Origin: Lachnospiraceae bacterium AC2029 | GTDB taxonomy: Bacteria; Bacillota; Clostridia; Lachnospirales; Lachnospiraceae | NCBI GenBank assembly: GCA_000703065.1 | Contig: JNLK01000001.1 | Location: 3,246,001-3,310,000, forward strand | Reading direction: 5' to 3' | DNA length: 64,000 nt | Shown: piece by piece, positions 58,420 through 64,000 of the stretch | Layout of the letters: every line of letters begins with the position of its first letter | Numbering within the stretch: position 1 is the stretch's first letter | Made by a program: the position numbers and the translations under genes | The notes under the pieces: generated by a model | The model's input: only the letters and a program-made list of their open reading frames with translations | Told to the model about the DNA's origin: nothing | Databases searched by the model: none

Positions 58420-59957
58420 ATGCAGCATCGGAGATAGCGTACTATGATCTGACAGACAGGTTTGATTCCAGCACGTCTCCGAAACCGGTCCCTCTTACGG
58501 AACTGTTATCCGATGGTGATGGAAATCTCGGTGCTGAAGGACAGTCCCGGCTTGATAATCTGGAGATACTCGGAGTTTCGAAGGAAGAGATCGCTACCTG
58601 GAAGGTGGTGGATATTTATGATACCAACGACGCTACCGGGTTTTATGCGGTTATCATTGAGACGTCACCGGGAAATGCAATTGTAGCCTTTCGGGGGAGT
58701 GAGGGATTTGATTCACTTGATAATCTTGTGAATGACTGGTTTCATGGGGATCTTGAATTACTGAATTCATTCCAGACAACTCAGCATAGAGAAGTACTGA
58801 AGTTTATGGAGGCGAAGAAGGATATTCTGGACAAGTATACCATTGCATCGACGGGGCATTCTCTGGGAGGAAACCTTTCGGATTATTTTACGATCACATC
58901 CGGCAGATACGGACTGGATGACAATATTGTTCAGAGTGTCAGTAACGACGGACCGGGGTTCTCAAATGAGTTTATTGCTTCACACTGGGCGGAAATTCAG
59001 AAGATGAAGGATAAGATGACGCATTACAGCTGGAGTCTGGTGGGTGAACTACTGCAACCGCTTCCGATTCCGGAGGAAAATCGTAAGTTTATTGATGTAA
59101 GGGACGCTTCGTTTTATGAATATGATTCAAGTACCGGTAAAGTAAAACTGAATGATTCCGGGTATAATTCGATCACAAGACATAACCGATATTTTGTGAA
59201 GTATGACGAAAATGGTAATTTCGTTAAAGGAGAACAGGATCCGGCTTCGGCATTAGCCAGCGTGGTTTCCAAATCCATCGATCATATGCCGGTGTGGCTT
59301 GGAGAAAGAATACTGATAGTGACGGAGACGTTGATCATCAGTGCGATGTGGTTGAAGGGGGCTCTTGTCGACAAGGATGGTAATCTTACACCGCTGGGAT
59401 GGGGGCTGATGATTGCAGGGGTGGCAGAAATTGCCATGCATGCATGGATGATTCCGGTGGCTATAGTTTCCGTTGTCCCGACGGTGCTGGCGGTGATCGC
59501 TGTATTAGGAGTGATCATTCTTTACGAAGGTGTATATGAGTTTGCCGTGTTTCTTGCCCATGTGGCCTGTGACATTGCTCAGGCGATTTATAACTGGGCA
59601 AAGGATGTATATCATGCCATCAAGCAGGCCGTGATCAACATTATCGAGGGAATAGTAGACTGGTATAAAAAGAATTTCGATGCCGGATACAAGTATTCCC
59701 AGAATCATACGAGAATTGTTATTGATACCGGAAAGATGTATTCCTATGCCGAACAGCTGAGGGCGGTCAGCAGAAGACTGAACACCCTGAATCAGAGGAT
59801 AGACGCACTGTTATGGAAGATCGGACCTGCGGCAAACATTATCGGATTACAGTCTGTCTACTATGATGTGGCCAAGCTGAACAGATGCTGTTCCTATCTT
59901 TCCGATACCGCAAGTGAGTTTGATTCTACAGAGAATGATATAGCGGGAAAAATATAA
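58398..59957 (+). CDS. T7SS-associated lipase-like effector (N-terminal lipase, C-terminal WXG-like helices)
   Basis: The 519-residue protein starts with an alpha/beta-hydrolase (lipase class 3/DUF2974-like) domain: AIVAFRGSEGFD (about 94-105, oxyanion strand), nucleophile elbow STGHSLGGNLS (Ser155), VSNDGPG (Asp184) and RHNRYF (His262). Residues about 300-390 hold three or four hydrophobic segments, then amphipathic helices. Residues 438-519 (RIVIDTGKMYSYAEQL, ending AGKI) look like a WXG100/LXG-type helical hairpin. There is no signal peptide. A toxin domain at the N-terminus and a targeting domain at the C-terminus is the arrangement described for S. aureus TslA. The catalytic residues are tentative apart from Ser155. 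Confidence 0.75.
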   Translation: MYKDVELNAASEIAYYDLTDRFDSSTSPKPVPLTELLSDGDGNLGAEGQSRLDNLEILGVSKEEIATWKVVDIYDTNDATGFYAVIIETSPGNAIVAFRGSEGFDSLDNLVNDWFHGDLELLNSFQTTQHREVLKFMEAKKDILDKYTIASTGHSLGGNLSDYFTITSGRYGLDDNIVQSVSNDGPGFSNEFIASHWAEIQKMKDKMTHYSWSLVGELLQPLPIPEENRKFIDVRDASFYEYDSSTGKVKLNDSGYNSITRHNRYFVKYDENGNFVKGEQDPASALASVVSKSIDHMPVWLGERILIVTETLIISAMWLKGALVDKDGNLTPLGWGLMIAGVAEIAMHAWMIPVAIVSVVPTVLAVIAVLGVIILYEGVYEFAVFLAHVACDIAQAIYNWAKDVYHAIKQAVINIIEGIVDWYKKNFDAGYKYSQNHTRIVIDTGKMYSYAEQLRAVSRRLNTLNQRIDALLWKIGPAANIIGLQSVYYDVAKLNRCCSYLSDTASEFDSTENDIAGKI

Positions 59958-59973
59958 AGTGAGGTGAATGAGT

Positions 59974-60189
59974 ATGGGAGCACTTGATTTACTGGATGGG
60001 TCTGTACGAAGCGAGATATCGTCTATAAAAAGTGAATTGTATTCGATAGCATCCTCTTTGGACAGTCTTGCTTATGGAATAAGATATGATTTTGACGGTG
60101 TGGGAAATGATGTTTGTGCGGATCGGATCAATGATGTCAGTTCAAAATGTATGAGAATCAGAAGTGCACTGAGGAGTAAAGGATTTTAA
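59974..60189 (+). CDS. Small helical protein in the T7SS module
   Basis: The 71-residue protein (GALDLLDGSVRSEISSIKSELYS, in part; then a Tyr-Gly-Ile-Arg turn and a second helix) is a short helical hairpin without a WXG motif. It could be a partner of the lipase C-terminal helices, as with small WXG-like TlaA proteins in S. aureus. ATG 59974 fits the AGGTG site better than the ATG at 59968. Confidence 0.6.
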   Translation: MGALDLLDGSVRSEISSIKSELYSIASSLDSLAYGIRYDFDGVGNDVCADRINDVSSKCMRIRSALRSKGF

Positions 60190-60233
60190 CGGATGTTTTT
60201 GAATCGATACTATGATGATCGGAGGTTTTGAAA

Positions 60234-60536
60234 ATGGCAGATCATAGAATAGATACAGATAAGGTTTCCGGTGTCGCAAAATCGCTTCATCAGGTCAATG
60301 AGAATCTGCATCAGGATTTTTCGTCGGTGATCAAAGCTGTTAACGGATTGAACAATGTATGGGACGGAGGCGCTGCGTGGGCGGCAGAGAATGCATTTAA
60401 TAAGATCAAGAACAAGTATGAGTCGCAAAGATACACGGTTGTTGAGAATTATGTCCGATTTCTGACGCAGCAGGTCGGCGAAGGATTTGTTATTACAGAA
60501 GAGGCGAATAAATCGTTGGCCGATGCATTCAAGTGA
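60234..60536 (+). CDS. WXG100-like protein, third copy
   Basis: The 100-residue protein has VWDGGAAWAAENAFNKI as the turn between two helices, with the WDG motif. GGAGG lies 8 bases before the ATG. It begins HRIDTDKVSGVAKSLHQVNEN, close to the start of the second WXG100 protein, so it belongs to the same subfamily. Confidence 0.82.
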   Translation: MADHRIDTDKVSGVAKSLHQVNENLHQDFSSVIKAVNGLNNVWDGGAAWAAENAFNKIKNKYESQRYTVVENYVRFLTQQVGEGFVITEEANKSLADAFK

Positions 60537-60551
60537 TAGGAGGTAGACCGG

Positions 60552-60854
60552 ATGGCACGGATCAGTGTGGATCATAGCAAGTTTGAACCGACGGCGCAGG
60601 CGATTGACAGACATGTTGGCGATATGAAATCAAAAATGAATCAGGCAGACGGGGAAGTGAATGTATTATTCTCCTCCTGGGAAGGGAAAGACTATAATCA
60701 GTTTAAACAACAGTGGAATGGCGTTGTTTCCCAGGGATCCGTATATGATGCGATGAAACAGTCTCTTGAATCATATGCTTCCTTTTTGCGGTATGCCGAG
60801 AAAAAGTATAAGGAAACCCAGGCCAATGCATATAACAGAGCCAAGCGCATCTGA
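60552..60854 (+). CDS. WXG100-like protein, fourth copy
   Basis: The 100-residue protein has the turn SSWEGKDYNQF (WEG) and helices on both sides (ARISVDHSKFEPTAQAIDRH). It follows the third copy by 15 bases. With 59974 and 60234 it forms a trio of small helical proteins directly after the lipase-like gene. Confidence 0.85.
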   Translation: MARISVDHSKFEPTAQAIDRHVGDMKSKMNQADGEVNVLFSSWEGKDYNQFKQQWNGVVSQGSVYDAMKQSLESYASFLRYAEKKYKETQANAYNRAKRI

Positions 60855-60884
60855 TGATGTGATAGAAACAGGAGATGAACAGAG

Positions 60885-62045
60885 TTGAGTAAGGTGGCAT
60901 GCAAGAATGATCACGGGAAGATCATTCTGACAAATAAACTGACGTATCCGGAAGCGGTCAATGAACGCGCGTATAAGGAGCTGACCTCAAATCGTATGGA
61001 GGGTTTCCTTCCTGTCAATGTGAAACAGGGACGGAAATCCGTGGTGGTAGAGTGCAGGATCGAGTCCATGATAACACTGGAGAAATACTTCGAGGGCGTT
61101 GTTTCGAAAAGGAAATTCCTGGATACGGTATATCAGATCGTCATGATCATAAAGAACTGTGAGGATACACCGTTCAATCCAAATAATCTGGAACTGGGTC
61201 TGGACAGGATCTTTGTGGATAAATACAGGGAAAGGGTGTACTGTCTCTGCTGGCCGATCGTTAATAATCAGAACGAGAAGCCGCCGAAGGAATTCTTCAG
61301 GACTCTGCCGGATAAGCTTCAGTTCAATCCCAGAGAAGAGAAATCCTATGTGAAACGGTACAGGGCTTTCTTTGACGGATATGATCCCTTCTCTCTGAAG
61401 GGGTTTGAGCGACTGCTGAATGAGCTGATGGGGATCCCGGAGGAAACGGTCACTCTGGTTGGTTCCGGTCCTTTGGTCGCGCAGGAAAGTATCGACAGGT
61501 TTCAGGTAAATGACAAACCGGCTGCGGGGATCGAGTATGATCCCTGTTCTGCGTCTTATCCGCAGCCACAGCCGCAGCCGTTGAACAGGGATGTGTATCA
61601 AACGGGACCGGGTTCTGCTTCCTCACGGTCGAATCCGGCTTTTATACGACCGGATTCGAATTTTATCAGGACAGGAGCAGGAACTTCACAGCCCTCATCG
61701 GATATGATGGATCGTCTCAGAGGGACGATGCGAGGAGCTATGGCAGCGGTACAAAAACCGTCTGTGGTCCGGAGATCAAACGGCGAGACGTACATGATCG
61801 ACAAGAACCCGTTCTGGATCGGAATAGAGAATACCTGTGATGTTTTTATTGTCGACAACATTTATGTCAGTCGCAGGCATGCCCAGATCGTCAGGGAAAA
61901 CGGTAAGTATTACCTGATCGATAATAATTCGACGAATTTCACCTATCTCAACGGTGTTCGTCTTCAGCCGATGGTTTCTCAGGAACTGTTCGACGGAGCC
62001 GTGATCAGGGTTGCAAATGAGGACTTTCTTTTCAGACTGAATTAA
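60885..62045 (+). CDS. FHA-domain protein with DUF6382-like N-terminus
   Basis: The 386-residue protein has an N-terminal domain (residues 1-185) resembling DUF6382 and the EssB-type pseudokinase region, a Pro/Ser/Gln-rich linker (about 200-280), and a C-terminal FHA domain: WIGIENTCDVFIVDN, VSRRHAQIVRENG, NNSTNFTYLNGVRL. FHA domains bind phospho-threonine, so it probably reads the phosphorylation state controlled by the neighbouring phosphatases. A TTG start at 60885 is used, with AGGAGA 9 bases upstream; no ATG fits better. Confidence 0.78.
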   Translation: MSKVACKNDHGKIILTNKLTYPEAVNERAYKELTSNRMEGFLPVNVKQGRKSVVVECRIESMITLEKYFEGVVSKRKFLDTVYQIVMIIKNCEDTPFNPNNLELGLDRIFVDKYRERVYCLCWPIVNNQNEKPPKEFFRTLPDKLQFNPREEKSYVKRYRAFFDGYDPFSLKGFERLLNELMGIPEETVTLVGSGPLVAQESIDRFQVNDKPAAGIEYDPCSASYPQPQPQPLNRDVYQTGPGSASSRSNPAFIRPDSNFIRTGAGTSQPSSDMMDRLRGTMRGAMAAVQKPSVVRRSNGETYMIDKNPFWIGIENTCDVFIVDNIYVSRRHAQIVRENGKYYLIDNNSTNFTYLNGVRLQPMVSQELFDGAVIRVANEDFLFRLN

Positions 62046-62069
62046 CGGGGATTCCCGGAAGGACATATT

Positions 62070-62810
62070 ATGAAAAGCGTAATTACATTTGCTGAATATT
62101 CAGATCCCGGCGGAAGGCCGGTGAATGAGGATTCCATCTGTTCGTTTGTAAACGGACAGAACCATGGCTTTGTTCTGTGTGACGGGCTTGGTGGAATGGG
62201 AATGGGGGATCAGGCGTCCCGGCTGGTAGTTCAGGTCTTTCAGAATATGTTTATGAAAGCCGGGAAGATGAGTCATTTTCTTCCTGAGGCCTTTCAGGCG
62301 GCTCAGGATGTTCTGACCGCAGAGCAGAAGCATCTGCATGCGGAGGAACGGATGAAGACCACGGCGGTAGCCATGGTAACGGATCAGAAGAAACTCTATG
62401 TAGGTCATATCGGAGATTCCCGTGCCTATCTTTTTAAGGACAATAAGGTCCTTTGGAGGACTTTGGATCACAGCATTCCACAGATGCTTGCCCTGACAGG
62501 AGAGATTCAGGAAAGCGAGATCAGAAATCATAAAAACCGAAGTATCATTCTGAGAACAATGGGGATCACATGGGATGAACCGATGTATGAACTGGCGAAA
62601 CCGGTCTCCGTTTCCAAATGTGATGCGGTTCTGCTCTGTTCGGACGGCTTCTGGGAGCTGATCGAGGACGAGGACATGTGTGTTCTGCTGTCCCAGGCCC
62701 GGAGTCCGCGGGAATGGCTGGATGAAATGGCCTCCGTAGTCAAAAGGAACGGTGCAGGTCGTGACATGGATAATAATTCTGCTATAGCAGTGTGGATCGC
62801 AAAGGAGTGA
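62070..62810 (+). CDS. PP2C-family Ser/Thr phosphatase, first copy
   Basis: The 246-residue protein has the PP2C metal-site motifs: RPVNEDSICSF, LCDGLGGMGMGDQAS, GHIGDSRAYLF, CSDGFWELIED and DMDNNSAIAVW. It is soluble. It follows the FHA gene by 24 bases and precedes a second PP2C. Confidence 0.92.
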   Translation: MKSVITFAEYSDPGGRPVNEDSICSFVNGQNHGFVLCDGLGGMGMGDQASRLVVQVFQNMFMKAGKMSHFLPEAFQAAQDVLTAEQKHLHAEERMKTTAVAMVTDQKKLYVGHIGDSRAYLFKDNKVLWRTLDHSIPQMLALTGEIQESEIRNHKNRSIILRTMGITWDEPMYELAKPVSVSKCDAVLLCSDGFWELIEDEDMCVLLSQARSPREWLDEMASVVKRNGAGRDMDNNSAIAVWIAKE

Positions 62811-62815
62811 GGTGG

Positions 62816-63619
62816 ATGTGGAGCCAAAAGGATAATGACATTATTCGTGATACAAACGCCGAGATCGAGATTGTGATCTATTCTGTTATGGGAGACCGTG
62901 ATGAACAGCAGGACACCTTCGGTTATCTGATCGAGGATCATAAGTGCCTTTGCGTGGTATCTGACGGGATGGGCGGTCTGGATAACGGAAGGAAAGCCAG
63001 TGAATGTACCGTGAAGGAGCTCCTGGGAGCTTATGTACAGGGCGGTACATTTTCCAATGAAGAGGAAATGATCGAGCCGGTCCGACGTGCGGATGACAGG
63101 ATCTTTCATGAAAGAGATCAGAACGGAAACAGCCTGAATGCAGGATGTACGGTTGTAGGCGTAATGATCCGAAATTACCTTCTGAACTGGGTTTCGATCG
63201 GAGACAGCCGGGCGTATCTGTTCCGGGATGGAAAATATGTCCAGCTGACGAAGGATCAGAATTATAAGACCTATCTTGATGAGAGCCTGCGGGCCGGTGC
63301 CATCAGTGAAGAGGAATATCAGGCCGGAGCCTCCCAGCAGGAGGCACTGATCAACTATGTCGGAATGGGAATGATCAGGGATACGGAGTTTATAGATTCG
63401 AATAAAGAGAGCCTTCAGCTGCAGAGCGGTGACGTTGTACTGCTGATGTCTGACGGTGTATATAAGATTCTCTCAGATGAAGAGATGAATCGTATCATAG
63501 GAAATGTACCGGATATTGTGAATCTGGCACAGACTTTGGAAATGAAAATGGTTTCCAAGGCAAAAACCTATCAGATGGGGCGGGATAATACCACATTAGC
63601 CGTGATCAAGGTGAAATAA
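62816..63619 (+). CDS. PP2C-family Ser/Thr phosphatase, second copy
   Basis: The 267-residue protein has RDEQQDTFGYL, VSDGMGGLDNGRKAS, VSIGDSRAYLFRDG, LMSDGVYKILSDEEM and GRDNTTLAVIKV. It is clearly different from the first copy and has a long insert around residues 115-175. I use ATG 62816 after GGAG; the upstream GTG overlaps the previous gene. No kinase gene is seen in the window, so one may lie beyond the end. Confidence 0.9.
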   Translation: MWSQKDNDIIRDTNAEIEIVIYSVMGDRDEQQDTFGYLIEDHKCLCVVSDGMGGLDNGRKASECTVKELLGAYVQGGTFSNEEEMIEPVRRADDRIFHERDQNGNSLNAGCTVVGVMIRNYLLNWVSIGDSRAYLFRDGKYVQLTKDQNYKTYLDESLRAGAISEEEYQAGASQQEALINYVGMGMIRDTEFIDSNKESLQLQSGDVVLLMSDGVYKILSDEEMNRIIGNVPDIVNLAQTLEMKMVSKAKTYQMGRDNTTLAVIKVK

Positions 63620-63632
63620 AAGGAGATGGATC

Positions 63633-64000
63633 ATGAATATTATTCAGTGTATAAATTCACATTATTATGATTCGGATGCATATCCGGCTTGTCCGCACTG
63701 CGTCCCGGGAGTCGCAAAGAATGCCGCGCCTCCGAAGGGAAGAGGAGGTGCGGCAGGCGCGGAACCGCCGAGGGCACAGAATCCCGTACCCGGAGCGCAG
63801 AATGCCCGGAATCCTGTTCCGGGGACCCAGTGGGGTCAGAATGCCGCACAGGGAGCACAGTGGGGCCGGAATCCTGTACCACAGAATTATGCGCAGAATC
63901 CGGGAAAGGTGCCGTCGCCGGCATCACAACCGCCGAGAAATGACAATTTCACCGAAACTCTGAAACAGGAAGGAGTGAATCCCCGTCCGGCAACACCGGA
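63633..64000 (+). CDS. Zinc-ribbon protein with Pro/Gln/Asn-rich repeats (truncated by window end)
   Basis: The open frame starts at ATG 63633 after AAGGAG and runs off the end of the window. The first residues CINSHYYDSDAYPACPHC form a zinc-ribbon-like CxNxHYYD...CPxC motif that opens many Lachnospiraceae kinase/FHA-locus proteins. After that come repeated Pro/Gly/Asn/Gln units such as AQNPVPGAQNARNPVPG and AQWGRN. The full function lies outside the window. Confidence 0.7.
   Translation, partial: MNIIQCINSHYYDSDAYPACPHCVPGVAKNAAPPKGRGGAAGAEPPRAQNPVPGAQNARNPVPGTQWGQNAAQGAQWGRNPVPQNYAQNPGKVPSPASQPPRNDNFTETLKQEGVNPRPATP

Overview
The window looks like a chromosomal segment of a Gram-positive anaerobe of the Clostridia, most likely family Lachnospiraceae. 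Reasons: DUF4317 and DUF6465 proteins, an HprK plus Crh-like carbon-control pair, WhiA/RapZ, an Lsa-type ABC-F protein, a Firmicutes-type (T7SSb) EssC with WXG100 proteins, and strong AGGAGG ribosome binding sites. Genus and species cannot be fixed from this sequence. No rRNA, tRNA, CRISPR array or replication origin was seen. The window starts inside an OFA-type transporter and ends inside a zinc-ribbon/Pro-Gln-Asn-rich protein.

Layout. 1-5.7 kb: transporter tail, then a co-directional cluster of membrane-anchored and DUF4317 proteins and an alpha/beta hydrolase. 5.9-10 kb: a membrane-anchored MutS-like ATPase and a large unrecognised soluble protein with its own strong promoter. 10.1-11.85 kb: a complete-looking ISLre2-family insertion sequence with a probable 10-bp target duplication and a highly structured 3' end. 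11.9-14.9 kb: SpoIIE-type phosphatase and acyltransferase. 15-22.8 kb: yqeG and uvrC on the minus strand, then hprK-glcK and murB-rapZ-whiA-crh, a carbon-control and cell-wall neighbourhood resembling the B. subtilis yvc/crh order. 22.9-25.6 kb: a Sel1-repeat protein. 25.7-29.5 kb: the riboflavin operon ribD-ribE-ribBA-ribH. 29.6-38.2 kb: housekeeping and metal genes (HAD phosphatase, DUF1189, CYTH, DJ-1, murF, a Fur-family regulator with two operator boxes, a zinc-type solute-binding lipoprotein, hisH-hisF, GNAT). 38.3-40.7 kb: a divergent MATE/AraC pair sharing a palindromic operator. 40.8-48.2 kb: a MoxR-DUF58-transglutaminase operon, an orphan response regulator, a 6-TM hydrolase fusion and a radical SAM protein. 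48.2-51.9 kb: a decayed IS end, an RNA-rich leader with an Lsa-type ABC-F gene, a GGDEF protein and an AraC pseudogene.

52-64 kb is the most interesting part: a type VII secretion (ESX/Ess-like) locus. It has an FHA-bearing EssC ATPase, a YukD/EsaB ubiquitin-like protein and two WXG100 proteins. These are followed by an effector-like module: an unrecognised 232-aa protein, a 519-aa protein with an N-terminal lipase domain and a C-terminal WXG100-like helical part, and three small helical/WXG100 partners. Next come an FHA protein, two PP2C phosphatases and a zinc-ribbon protein, suggesting phospho-control of secretion. EssA, EssB and EsaA homologues were not seen inside the window. The lipase resembles the reversed-arrangement T7SS lipase TslA of Staphylococcus aureus, but with long internal hydrophobic segments.

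Most large open frames on the strand opposite annotated genes (for example opposite uvrC, ribE/ribBA and the SpoIIE gene) are treated as shadows.
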